Positions 8,294 to 15,319 of a DNA stretch of 16,494 nt are shown here, piece after piece. Each line of letters begins with the position of its first letter. Within the stretch, counting starts at the first letter, position 1. Below the pieces are notes generated by a model. The model saw nothing but the letters and a program-made list of their open reading frames with translations, was not told the DNA's origin and searched no databases. Position numbers and translations under genes: made by a program. The DNA lies in contig JAKAAK010000038.1 of NCBI GenBank assembly GCA_021797025.1, positions 1-16,494 on the forward strand, read 5' to 3'. The stretch is from Thermoplasmata archaeon (GTDB lineage Archaea; Thermoplasmatota; Thermoplasmata; Thermoplasmatales; Thermoplasmataceae).

Positions 8294-8311
8294 AGATAGT
8301 TAAAATGGAAT

Positions 8312-9418
8312 TTATATATGGAACCAGGATTTCTTGACAGGTTCTCCCTTAAGTTCTTCAATGAGTTCTTTTTCCCTGGCTGATAGGTGTTTAGGAACCT
8401 GCAACTTCAGAACTACCAAAAGATCACCGCTTCCATGGGATGTCAACCTTGGCATTCCTGCACCTTTTATCCTTAAAACGTCATCGGGCTGACTGCCCGC
8501 AGGAATGTTCAGATTAAAATTCTCCTTGAATAATGGTATCTGGATAGTTCCACCAAGTGCAGCGGTGGGAAAATCTATGGATTCTTTAACATACAGATTA
8601 TCTCCGGTCCGTTTGATATTCGGGTTCTGCTGAACGTATATAACAGCATATAAATCACCGGTGACACCACCGAATGAATTCCCAAGCTTCTGGGTTCTCA
8701 GCCTTGTATTTGTATCAACGCCCTTCGGAATTGTAATTGATATATTCTCCATTTTTGGGATATATCCTTTCCCATTGCAGGCCTTACAGGGAGTTTTTGG
8801 TATTTTTCCCCTTCCGTTGCATGTACGGCATACAACAACCTGCACGAAATTAAAGAACCCCTGACCCCTGGATATTCTCTCCTTTCCTGTGCCATGGCAG
8901 GTGGGGCATGTAATAAGCACACCACCTTCGGCACCGGTACCATTACATACCTCGCACATTGCATTCCTTCTGAATTTAATGGGTTTTGACGCACCGTAGT
9001 ATGCGTCTTCCATGGTTACATTTACCTTTATGTAAACATCTAGGTCCGGCTGTGAGTCATACCCTCCGTAAAAGCCGCCGGAATTACTACCGCCGAACCC
9101 CCCGCCACCGAATATTTTGCTGAATATATCGTTGATATCATCGAAATGTGAAAAATCCTCCCAGTTGAAGCTGGAACTTCCTGAACCACCGGCACCACCA
9201 AAAGTTGTAGACCCTGTGGCATCATACTGCTGTCTCTTCTGTGGATCTGAAAGCACCTCATAGGCTTCCGCTACCGCCTTGAACTTCTGCTCAGCTTCCT
9301 TGCTTCCGGCATTAACATCCGGATGGTACTTTTTAGCAAGTTCCCTGAACTTTGCCCTGATTTCATCCTGCGAGGCATTCCTGTCCACACCAAGGACACT
9401 ATAGTAATCTGTTGCCAT
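8312..9418 (-). CDS. dnaJ: Chaperone protein DnaJ (Hsp40)
   Basis: This co-chaperone delivers unfolded protein to DnaK and stimulates its ATPase. Domain order is the classic type I. The J domain spans residues 1-70 with the HPD motif at 32-34. A Gly/Phe-rich linker (about 70-120) includes the repeat-like [18 protein letters not shown] zinc domain holds four CxxC pairs, C155/C158, C171/C174, C197/C200 and C211/C214, each in a CxxCxGxG setting. The C-terminal substrate-binding barrel starts at about 225. Length of 368 aa is typical. It begins 6 bp after the dnaK stop and is the last gene of the grpE-dnaK-dnaJ operon. It has no strong Shine-Dalgarno sequence, so coupling to dnaK translation is likely. 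Such chaperones are generally viewed as bacterial acquisitions in some archaeal lineages. Confidence 0.97.
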   Translation of the reverse strand: MATDYYSVLGVDRNASQDEIRAKFRELAKKYHPDVNAGSKEAEQKFKAVAEAYEVLSDPQKRQQYDATGSTTFGGAGGSGSSSFNWEDFSHFDDINDIFSKIFGGGGFGGSNSGGFYGGYDSQPDLDVYIKVNVTMEDAYYGASKPIKFRRNAMCEVCNGTGAEGGVLITCPTCHGTGKERISRGQGFFNFVQVVVCRTCNGRGKIPKTPCKACNGKGYIPKMENISITIPKGVDTNTRLRTQKLGNSFGGVTGDLYAVIYVQQNPNIKRTGDNLYVKESIDFPTAALGGTIQIPLFKENFNLNIPAGSQPDDVLRIKGAGMPRLTSHGSGDLLVVLKLQVPKHLSAREKELIEELKGEPVKKSWFHI

Positions 9419-9424
9419 TTTAAC

Positions 9425-11323
9425 TCATTGGTTTTCCTTATAATCAGTATTTACAGTATTATCATCATTTCCATGGTCATCGGAATCATCACCTGGATTC
9501 TCCGTATTCTGATCATCTGCATTCTGTTCCTGGGATTCGTTCTGTTCTCCCTGCTGTTCTGTTCCCTGATCGGGCTGCTGTGCCTGTGCCATTTTCTGGT
9601 ATACTGTAGTCATTTCCTTTGTAAGTGTCTCTGTTAATTCCTTGACCTTATCGGCATCCTTCTTTTCCACAGCATCCTTGAGATCCTTAATGATTCCCTT
9701 CATTTTATCCTTGGTTTCATTGTCAAGTTTATCTCCGGCTTCATTTATTGTTTTTTCCACAGTGTATGCCAGTGATTCACCACTATTCAGTGTCTCAATG
9801 GTTTCCTTTTCCTTTTTATCCTCTTCTGCAAACTGTTCGGCTTCCTTTTTCATTTTCTCTATTTCTTCCTTTGACAGCTTGTTTGAAGCACTAATTGATA
9901 TACTTTGGGATTTTCCTGTTCCCTTATCCTTGGCTGAAACGTTCAGAATTCCATTCGCATCTATATCAAAGGTTACCTCAATCTGTGGAATTCCTCTGGG
10001 AGCAGGAGCTATACCTGTAAGTGTGAAATTACCCAGGGATACATCATCCTTTACAAGTGGCCTCTCACCCTGAACAATATGTATATCCACTGCTGTCTGC
10101 ATATCTGCAGCTGTTGAGAATACCTGGGTCTTCTTTGTTGGAATTGTTGCATTGGCACTGATTAATGGTGTCATTACACCGCCGACTGTTTCTATTCCAA
10201 GTGTCAATGGTGTGACATCTATAAGAACTATATCCTTGATATCACCCATGAGTACTGCACCCTGTATTGCAGCTCCTGTTGCGACAGCCTGCATTGGATC
10301 GACTCCTCCCTCTGCCTTTTTCCCGAAGTAATCCTCAACATATTTTCTTACATATGGCATTCTTGTAGGACCGCCTATAAGGATGATTTTATCAATATCT
10401 CCCTTTGATAACTTGGCGCCTTCCAGTGCCTTGTTAAGAGATTCGGCAGATCTTCCTACTATAGGGGCTATTAATTCCTCTAATTTTGCCCTTGTCAGTT
10501 TGTATTCCAGATGTTTCGGTCCGTCCTGTGTTGCCGTTATATAAGGTAGATTTATATCGGATTCAAGAACAGTTGATAATTCTATTTTTGCTTTTTCTGC
10601 AGCGTCCCTGAGTCTTATATATGCTGATTTGTCTTTTCTGAGGTCTATTCCTTCCTTGGATTTGAAATCATCAGCAAGGAAGTTAACTATGGCCTCATCC
10701 ATATCAGTTCCCCCGAGCTTTGTGTCTCCTGATGTGGACATAACCTCAAATACTCCCTGGCCGAAATCCATGACTGTTACATCAAGTGTTCCTCCTCCAA
10801 AGTCGTAAATAAGAATTTTCAATGTTTCATTCAATTTATCAATACCGTATGCCATGCATGCGGCTGTGGGCTCATTTATAATTCTCTTAACTGTAAGGCC
10901 GGCAATGGCACCTGCATCCTTGGTTGCCTGCCTCTGATTATCATTGAAATAAGCAGGAACGGTTATGACGGCATCCTTTACGGGCTCTCCCAGAAAAGCC
11001 TCCGCATCCTTTTTAATCTTCTGCAGAATAAATCCAGAGATCTGCTGTGGTGTATATTCTTTACCATATATTTTATATTTAAAATCAGTTCCCATTTTTC
11101 TTTTTGCACCGTATACGGTTCCCTCGGGGTTCAAAAGTGCCTGTCTTCTTGCGGGCTCTCCCACCAGTAACTGGCCATCCTTTGTAAATGCCACATAACT
11201 GGGAAAAGATTTTCCACCCAGTGAGACACCTTCTGCTGCCGGAATAGATTCTGGCTTCCCTGAAATCACTACGGCTGCTGCCGAATTGCTTGTACCTAAA
11301 TCAATACCTATTATTTTACTCAT
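9425..11323 (-). CDS. dnaK: Chaperone protein DnaK (Hsp70)
   Basis: This is the ATP-driven chaperone that binds and releases unfolded polypeptides with DnaJ and GrpE. I chose ATG 11323 ([14 protein letters not shown]), because an in-frame GTG nine bases upstream lies within the GGTGA ribosome binding site, which is 5 nt from this ATG. Nucleotide-binding motifs are [43 protein letters not shown] and [12 protein letters not shown]. The interdomain linker runs into [14 protein letters not shown], followed by the peptide-binding domain and helical lid. It lacks the extra N-terminal-quadrant insertion of proteobacterial DnaK, as in other archaeal and Gram-positive copies. The last 45 residues are rich in Gln, Asn, Asp and Glu. 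Length of 632 aa is normal. The stop of grpE (TGA) is embedded in its ribosome binding site. Confidence 0.97.
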   Translation of the reverse strand: MSKIIGIDLGTSNSAAAVVISGKPESIPAAEGVSLGGKSFPSYVAFTKDGQLLVGEPARRQALLNPEGTVYGAKRKMGTDFKYKIYGKEYTPQQISGFILQKIKKDAEAFLGEPVKDAVITVPAYFNDNQRQATKDAGAIAGLTVKRIINEPTAACMAYGIDKLNETLKILIYDFGGGTLDVTVMDFGQGVFEVMSTSGDTKLGGTDMDEAIVNFLADDFKSKEGIDLRKDKSAYIRLRDAAEKAKIELSTVLESDINLPYITATQDGPKHLEYKLTRAKLEELIAPIVGRSAESLNKALEGAKLSKGDIDKIILIGGPTRMPYVRKYVEDYFGKKAEGGVDPMQAVATGAAIQGAVLMGDIKDIVLIDVTPLTLGIETVGGVMTPLISANATIPTKKTQVFSTAADMQTAVDIHIVQGERPLVKDDVSLGNFTLTGIAPAPRGIPQIEVTFDIDANGILNVSAKDKGTGKSQSISISASNKLSKEEIEKMKKEAEQFAEEDKKEKETIETLNSGESLAYTVEKTINEAGDKLDNETKDKMKGIIKDLKDAVEKKDADKVKELTETLTKEMTTVYQKMAQAQQPDQGTEQQGEQNESQEQNADDQNTENPGDDSDDHGNDDNTVNTDYKENQ

Positions 11324-11328
11324 TTTTT

Positions 11329-11333
11329 TCACC
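11329..11333 (-). promoter_or_regulatory. Shine-Dalgarno sequence of dnaK overlapping the grpE stop
   Basis: GGTGA on the minus strand is 5 nt from the dnaK ATG and contains the TGA stop of grpE. This decides the dnaK start and implies coupled translation of the two genes. Confidence 0.7.
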
Positions 11334-11844
11334 TTTTTGAAACTATTACTTTTGATGTCCTCAGGACATCCCCATTCAGTGTATAACCCTTCTGAACCTC
11401 TTCAAGGACAGTTCCATCCTCTCCCTGATCCAGAACCCCTACTGCCTCCTCTATATTGGGATCGTACTTATTTCCCTTTGCCTCTATCACCTGCAGACCA
11501 TGGGCCTGCAATACCTTTAGAAGCTGGGCTTTTACGGGTTCCAGTTTCGGGTCATGGGCTATACCTGCATCCAGAGTATCAAGAACAGGCAGGAGTTCCC
11601 TGACAAGTTCACTGCTGGCATTCTTGCGTATACTGTTAATCTCCTTTTCCTTGTATTTCGAGTAGTTTTCCATTTCTACTCTCTGGCGAACGTAGAGGTT
11701 TTTGTAATCGTTGAGATCGGCCACTGTTGTATTATACAGTTCCTTATATTTTTTCATATCTTCCCTGTCCTTCATCTTATTTCTCTTCCTTACCTGTTCA
11801 ATGTCGAATTCAAGGGGCCTGTTATATTCTTTATGGTTCATCAT
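11329..11844 (-). CDS. grpE: Nucleotide exchange factor GrpE
   Basis: GrpE dimers release ADP from DnaK to restart the chaperone cycle. The N-terminal two thirds form a long charged helix ([18 protein letters not shown] onward, with [21 protein letters not shown] resembling the family's N-F/Y-x-K/R-R segment). This is followed by [16 protein letters not shown]. The compact C-terminal beta domain holds [11 protein letters not shown], then [25 protein letters not shown], the strongest family match. Length of 171 aa is normal for archaeal/bacterial GrpE. Two ATGs in a row (11844 and 11841) could serve as start, and neither has a ribosome binding site. It is first in the grpE-dnaK-dnaJ operon, with its own tandem promoter elements after thiL. 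Confidence 0.95.
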   Translation of the reverse strand: MMNHKEYNRPLEFDIEQVRKRNKMKDREDMKKYKELYNTTVADLNDYKNLYVRQRVEMENYSKYKEKEINSIRKNASSELVRELLPVLDTLDAGIAHDPKLEPVKAQLLKVLQAHGLQVIEAKGNKYDPNIEEAVGVLDQGEDGTVLEEVQKGYTLNGDVLRTSKVIVSKR

Positions 11845-11860
11845 AAGTATATTTGTTCTT

Positions 11861-11889
11861 CTATATAAATATTTCCTATATAAATATTT
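11861..11889 (-). promoter_or_regulatory. Tandem TATA-like boxes (14-bp exact direct repeat) of the grpE operon
   Basis: The 14-mer CTATATAAATATTT (plus strand) occurs exactly twice, at 11861-11874 and 11876-11889, a period of 15 bp. Read on the minus strand each copy contains ATTTATATAG, a good archaeal TATA box. The nearer copy is about 22-25 bp from the tandem grpE ATGs (leaderless start) and the farther about 37-40 bp (a leader of roughly 12 nt). Two start sites for a heat-shock operon are an inference. Confidence 0.65.
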
Positions 11890-11901
11890 ACTTTTTCCAC
11901 A

Positions 11902-12882
11902 TCATTTATCAAGGGGAACACCCATGAAATGTTCATAGCCACGATTCTTTATAGCATGCCATGAGCCATCGTATATTTCATTAAATCCGCTATATGTTTC
12001 TCCTATCCTGTGAACATCTATACTCTCCTGTTTCATTGCCTCCATAAAAGATTTGTTATCATCTTTATCAACGGTAAAGAATAGCTCATAATCACCCCCG
12101 AATGATAGGGCTATATCCTCTACTGAAAATCCAGAAATCCGAGAGGCTTCTATGACTGAGGGCGCAACAGGAATTTTTTCCATATAGACCCGGAATCCAG
12201 TACCGAAATCCCTGAACATCTGGTAAATAGATGCGTATATGCCATCTGATAGATCCATCATGAACTTTGCACCGTGCCTGCTTATCTTCTGTGCCTCCTC
12301 TATTCTCGGTTCGATATCCAGCATTTGTTTTATCCCGGTTTCCTTGTCATTGCTGTATTTATAATGGATATAACCTGAACCTGCAGTCCCCAGTGAATTG
12401 GTTACATATACGTCCTGCCCGGGTGCTATAAATGATCTTTTTCTTATAAGTTCTGCCTTCTGCCTTCCAACTATTGTTCCTGAAGCAGTAAAATCCGTTC
12501 CCTCCTTGGTATCACCGCCGAGTATACGGGCATTGAACCTGGAAAGCTCATAATTTATTCCACGGTAAAATTCCTGTAGATATTTTATATCGTATTCAGG
12601 TGAAACTGAAATGGATATTAGCATTCCTTCAGGAATTCCAGCCATTGCAGCGATATCACTGAGATTAATGGCAGCAAAGAATTTTCCTGCGAGGAATGGA
12701 GGAGTACCATCCGGTAGATGCGTTGCACGTGTTATAAGGTCGGATGATAAAAGAAGATCCATGTCACCGCATTTCAGTACAGCGCAGTCATCAATATCAC
12801 GATGCTTTCCTGCAAGTATATCTATAATTTCCCGTTCCCCGAGGTTACTGAGCTTCAATGAATTTGTTATAATTCCTGGCAA
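11902..12882 (-). CDS. thiL: Thiamine-monophosphate kinase ThiL
   Basis: This enzyme phosphorylates thiamine monophosphate with ATP to thiamine diphosphate, the active cofactor. It belongs to the PurM/ThiL fold superfamily. Visible motifs are the metal-binding DDCAV (31-35), LSDIAAMAG (74-82), LGGDT (121-125), MDLSDGI (209-215) and FGGDYELFF (261-269). No start ATG exists: the frame opens at TTG 12882, and a second TTG at 12858 gives MKLSNLGERE, closer to how family members usually begin. The length of 326 (or 318) aa fits the family. It diverges from the aroQ-tyrA pair through a shared AT-rich promoter. No TPP riboswitch is visible upstream. It precedes grpE on the same strand but is separated by that operon's own promoter. 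Confidence 0.93.
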   Translation of the reverse strand: MPGIITNSLKLSNLGEREIIDILAGKHRDIDDCAVLKCGDMDLLLSSDLITRATHLPDGTPPFLAGKFFAAINLSDIAAMAGIPEGMLISISVSPEYDIKYLQEFYRGINYELSRFNARILGGDTKEGTDFTASGTIVGRQKAELIRKRSFIAPGQDVYVTNSLGTAGSGYIHYKYSNDKETGIKQMLDIEPRIEEAQKISRHGAKFMMDLSDGIYASIYQMFRDFGTGFRVYMEKIPVAPSVIEASRISGFSVEDIALSFGGDYELFFTVDKDDNKSFMEAMKQESIDVHRIGETYSGFNEIYDGSWHAIKNRGYEHFMGVPLDK

Positions 12883-12915
12883 TTTAAAGTTTGTTGTTAT
12901 ATACAGTTAATTGGA

Positions 12916-12927
12916 AAATATTTATAC
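12916..12927. promoter_or_regulatory. Shared TATA-like element between thiL and aroQ
   Basis: AAAATATTTATA reads as a TATA-like box on both strands. On the plus strand it lies about 30 bp before the aroQ starts (GTG 12951, ATG 12954). On the minus strand it is about 40 bp before the first thiL TTG. One element, or two overlapping ones, may serve both genes. Confidence 0.45.
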
Positions 12928-12948
12928 ATGATAGATATACTCTATCAT
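12928..12948. promoter_or_regulatory. Perfect 8-bp inverted repeat at the aroQ transcription start (operator-like)
   Basis: ATGATAGA (12928-12935) and TCTATCAT (12941-12948) are exact inverted copies around TATAC. The element begins right after the TATA-like box and ends 2 nt before the GTG at 12951. It thus covers the expected transcription start, the usual place for a repressor site in archaea. The regulator is unknown. Confidence 0.6.
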
Positions 12949-12953
12949 AGGTG

Positions 12954-13523
12954 ATGAAATTTATAAATGAACTGGATAATTTAAGGGGTGATATTTACCT
13001 TAATTCAAAGGAAATACTGGAATTGCTGGAAAAAAGAAAGGAATTAGCAGAAAAAATTGGAGATGTCAAGAATTCAAAAGGCATGAGCATCAGAAACAGG
13101 GAAAGGGAAATAGAGATATTAAAAACACTATCATCCGATGGCTTTGAAGAATCTGTCCTGAATATTCTCTTCGAATTTTCCATACACTATGAGGAAAAGC
13201 CAAATATTGATCCCGGCTCATTACACTATACTGAAATAATAAACGGAATCAGGTATATCAAATACTCCGGCGAGTATGATAATCTCATATTTTTATTAGC
13301 CAGCATTTTTAATCCCGGTTCACTGATACAGTGCAAAAATAAGAGTATATCTGAAACAATGGGAAGATCAGGTCATCATATAGTGGATTATGTGGATAAC
13401 CCAGATATTATAATTAATCTGGATGGTGCCATACAGGATATAATATTACGCGATAACTCCCTGCTTATATCTGAAAGATTCATTGAAAATAAAAACAGAA
13501 TATACAGCATTGTAATAGAGTAA
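12954..13523 (+). CDS. aroQ: Chorismate mutase (AroQ class) with an unassigned C-terminal domain
   Basis: Residues 1-85 are a chorismate mutase of the all-helical AroQ class, converting chorismate to prephenate. Against the E. coli P-protein domain the aligned key residues are R11, R28, K39, R51 and E52. The position of Asp48 carries Asn, and the last-helix Ser84/Gln88 equivalents are not clear. Residues from about 90 to 189 are an extra region, beginning SLHYTEIINGIRYIKYSG and ending NRIYSIVIE. It has alternating beta-like strands and matches neither prephenate dehydratase nor a recognisable ACT domain. The start is ATG 12954, with an adjacent GTG at 12951 as the alternative; both fit leaderless transcription. 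It ends 1 bp before tyrA, so the two form an operon for tyrosine synthesis. Confidence 0.85.
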   Translation: MKFINELDNLRGDIYLNSKEILELLEKRKELAEKIGDVKNSKGMSIRNREREIEILKTLSSDGFEESVLNILFEFSIHYEEKPNIDPGSLHYTEIINGIRYIKYSGEYDNLIFLLASIFNPGSLIQCKNKSISETMGRSGHHIVDYVDNPDIIINLDGAIQDIILRDNSLLISERFIENKNRIYSIVIE

Positions 13524-13524
13524 A

Positions 13525-14160
13525 ATGAAAATTCTTATTATAGGTTCAAAAGGGAGGCTGGGAAAAACATTGATGGGTATTTTTCCAGACTCAAGAGGTA
13601 TCGATATCGGAGATAATACCATGAATAGGGAGCTTGAAGAGGCAGATATTGCCTTTCTTGCTGTCCCGTTAAATGTTACCTTGGACATTATCAATAAATA
13701 TCCGGATTACAGGGCATTTGTGGATCTGACATCTGTTAAGTCGCCAGTGAAAAAATATTCTGGAACAATTATAAGCATTCATCCGATGTTCGGGCCATCT
13801 TCGTACCGGGCAAATAAGGACATAATATTTATAAATGACATATCCACTGAAAAGTCTATAAATATTATTTCTGGATTATTCAGAGAGTACAATATTATTT
13901 CCCTGACTGCAGACCAACACGATGAACTTATGGGGGAACTTCTGGTTAAGCCTTACATACTTTCATATATTTGCGATGCTTCTGAATCAAAAATAGAAAC
14001 AAACTCACACAAAAAATTACTTGAGTTTTTATCCATAAAACAGAACGAAAATCAGGAAATATTACTTGACACCATAAGGTACAATGAAAATGCCCAGATA
14101 ATAATTGATGAAATGGAGGAGAGAATCGCATATCTTAAAAAATTAATAGGTAATAGATGA
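13525..14160 (+). CDS. tyrA: Prephenate dehydrogenase TyrA (short form)
   Basis: This enzyme oxidatively decarboxylates prephenate to 4-hydroxyphenylpyruvate with NAD(P)+. The Rossmann loop IIGSKGRLGKTL lies at residues 5-16 (with Ser-Lys where many have Gly-x-Gly). FLAVPLNVT follows, then the substrate-pocket signature SIHPMFGPSSY (84-94) and the histidine-containing QHDELMGELLVKPYI (131-145). At 211 aa it is clearly shorter than the usual 260-290, mainly because the C-terminal helical dimerisation region is abbreviated. No frameshift is apparent, and the end is a clean TGA. It follows aroQ after 1 bp. Its 3' end overlaps the convergent radical SAM gene by 18 bp. Confidence 0.9.
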   Translation: MKILIIGSKGRLGKTLMGIFPDSRGIDIGDNTMNRELEEADIAFLAVPLNVTLDIINKYPDYRAFVDLTSVKSPVKKYSGTIISIHPMFGPSSYRANKDIIFINDISTEKSINIISGLFREYNIISLTADQHDELMGELLVKPYILSYICDASESKIETNSHKKLLEFLSIKQNENQEILLDTIRYNENAQIIIDEMEERIAYLKKLIGNR

Positions 14161-15198
14161 AGAGGAAAGCCTTTTCAGGAGGGTATCATAGTCGCCCTGG
14201 AAGAACATTCTATCCTCGAGCTCGAGCTGGTAATTATATTTATCCAGATCCAGTGAATTGTAATATTCTGAAAGGGGTTTAAAATCATGATCCAGAGACC
14301 CCTGAACTATTAAATCAAGAAGTTCCCGATCATATTTATCGTTATGCACTCCCCTTTCCCTGTTGCCCCCTGTGGGATATGAAAGAACAGGATATTTATC
14401 TCCCAGCTCTTTTAACAGTTTTGCTAGGGAATAAAGCCTCGGCGGCCTATACAACCCTTTTTTCCATAGTCTTTCCACAAGTGTGTTTTTCTGTATGTTC
14501 ATTGGATTTATGGATATATCGGTAGAATATGGTGCAACAGCTTTTACGGATTTTACTATATCTTCCATAGCCATTTTTTCAGAGATAAAGGGTGGTTTGA
14601 ATAGGAGGTAAGTTCTCAATTCTATTTTTTGCTTACCCAGTATCGTTGCTGCATCAATGAATTTTTTCAATGTGCTTCCCTTATTTACGGAATATTTCAT
14701 GATGTAATCATCTGCACTTTCAAGACCGATGGCAATACGCAAATCCATTCCTGCTTTCTGGAATGATTCTAAATTTTCAGGTCTTATATACTCTGTTCTT
14801 GATTCAACTAATAATTTATCAACCTTGCCCTTCATTCTCTCAATGAAATAGTCCCTTACAGCCGGGTGCACCTCATTCGGGTCAAGAAAACTTCCAGAAG
14901 TAAAAATCTTTAAAACTTTGGTATCTTCCAGAGAATCATAGAGTGTATCTATCTGGTGCATTAAATTTTCATCTATTATATCAGGGGATGTATCATTGAA
15001 GTAACCACACATGGAACATGCTGTGAATTTATACCATGCACAGCCTGTAGTCCTGAAAATGCATACCATGGTTTTTTCCGGGTAACCTCTTAGCCGATCC
15101 AGCTCCTTCCATATGGAAACCGGTTTATCAACATCATTTTTCCTGTTATTTTCATGCATTAAACCTTTAATGTACAGTGAATAATCTCGTACTACCAT
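14143..15198 (-). CDS. raSEA: Radical SAM protein, probable archaeosine synthase subunit RaSEA
   Basis: This is probably the radical SAM enzyme that, with ArcS, converts lysine-linked preQ0 at tRNA position 15 to archaeosine. The iron-sulfur motif is C53-x7-C61-x2-C64 in TTGCAWYKFTACSMCGYFND. The CSMCGYFND ending is distinctive for this family (the old TIGR01210/COG1244 group) and differs from the canonical CxxxCxxC. Other family-like segments are LKIFTSGSFLDPNEV, LLVESRTEYIRPENL, RIAIGLESADD and SINPMNIQKNTLVERLW. Length of 351 aa fits. The start ATG 15198 has a TATA-like box about 20 bp upstream. No archaeosine partner gene is nearby. The radical SAM class is certain; the specific role rests on recalled family motifs. 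Confidence 0.82.
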   Translation of the reverse strand: MVVRDYSLYIKGLMHENNRKNDVDKPVSIWKELDRLRGYPEKTMVCIFRTTGCAWYKFTACSMCGYFNDTSPDIIDENLMHQIDTLYDSLEDTKVLKIFTSGSFLDPNEVHPAVRDYFIERMKGKVDKLLVESRTEYIRPENLESFQKAGMDLRIAIGLESADDYIMKYSVNKGSTLKKFIDAATILGKQKIELRTYLLFKPPFISEKMAMEDIVKSVKAVAPYSTDISINPMNIQKNTLVERLWKKGLYRPPRLYSLAKLLKELGDKYPVLSYPTGGNRERGVHNDKYDRELLDLIVQGSLDHDFKPLSEYYNSLDLDKYNYQLELEDRMFFQGDYDTLLKRLSSSSITY

Positions 15199-15211
15199 TA
15201 CTTATAATATT

Positions 15212-15226
15212 GATTATACATATATG
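15212..15226 (-). promoter_or_regulatory. TATA-like box of the radical SAM gene
   Basis: The minus-strand sequence TATATGTATAATC is centred about 20 bp upstream of the ATG at 15198, slightly close for a leaderless start. It is only about 40 bp from the insertion-sequence end at 15264, so upstream regulatory sequence may have been displaced. Confidence 0.4.
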
Positions 15227-15263
15227 AGTATTGTTATTAGGTTCCGTCAGTCCATAAATTATA

Positions 15264-15276
15264 CAATAGTTTTGCA
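15264..15276 (+). repeat. Left terminal inverted repeat of the insertion sequence
   Basis: CAATAGTTTTGCA matches the reverse complement of 16482-16494 with one mismatch. It lies 43 bp before the transposase start. Confidence 0.75.
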
Positions 15277-15319
15277 AAATGACCCTTAAAGTGAAAAGAT
15301 ATAAGCCAGAATACAATGT

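Larger units (their letters stand above)
7956..8311. other. Gene-free 356-bp stretch between dnaJ and amt
   Basis: No coding region is supported. From the amt side it holds the following. There is a TATA-like box for amt at 7976-7988 (minus). An A8-TAG-T7 run (8013-8030) could form a weak hairpin. The pair CACTAAC (8088-8094) and GTTGGTG (8109-8115) can base-pair in RNA around a TATA-like GTATAAATAA (8098-8107, plus). A hairpin lies near the dnaJ stop. The plus-strand TATA-like box followed by T8 at 8211-8218 would allow a roughly 90-nt plus-strand RNA, but nothing else supports one. Confidence 0.4.

Noticed and set aside
9323..9637. Hydrophobic open frame on the plus strand across the dnaK-dnaJ junction
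   Set aside because: Its apparent membrane-like sequence is the complement of the Gln/Asp/Asn-rich DnaK tail; no promoter or start signal supports it.
9642..10073. Open frame of 143 codons on the plus strand opposite dnaK
   Set aside because: It is the mirror of the Lys/Glu-rich dnaK lid region, giving a Ser/Phe-rich translation with no motif; the minus-strand frame is clearly the gene.
12883..12950. TPP riboswitch upstream of thiL
   Set aside because: The divergent spacer is only 68 bp and contains none of the conserved TPP-aptamer segments.
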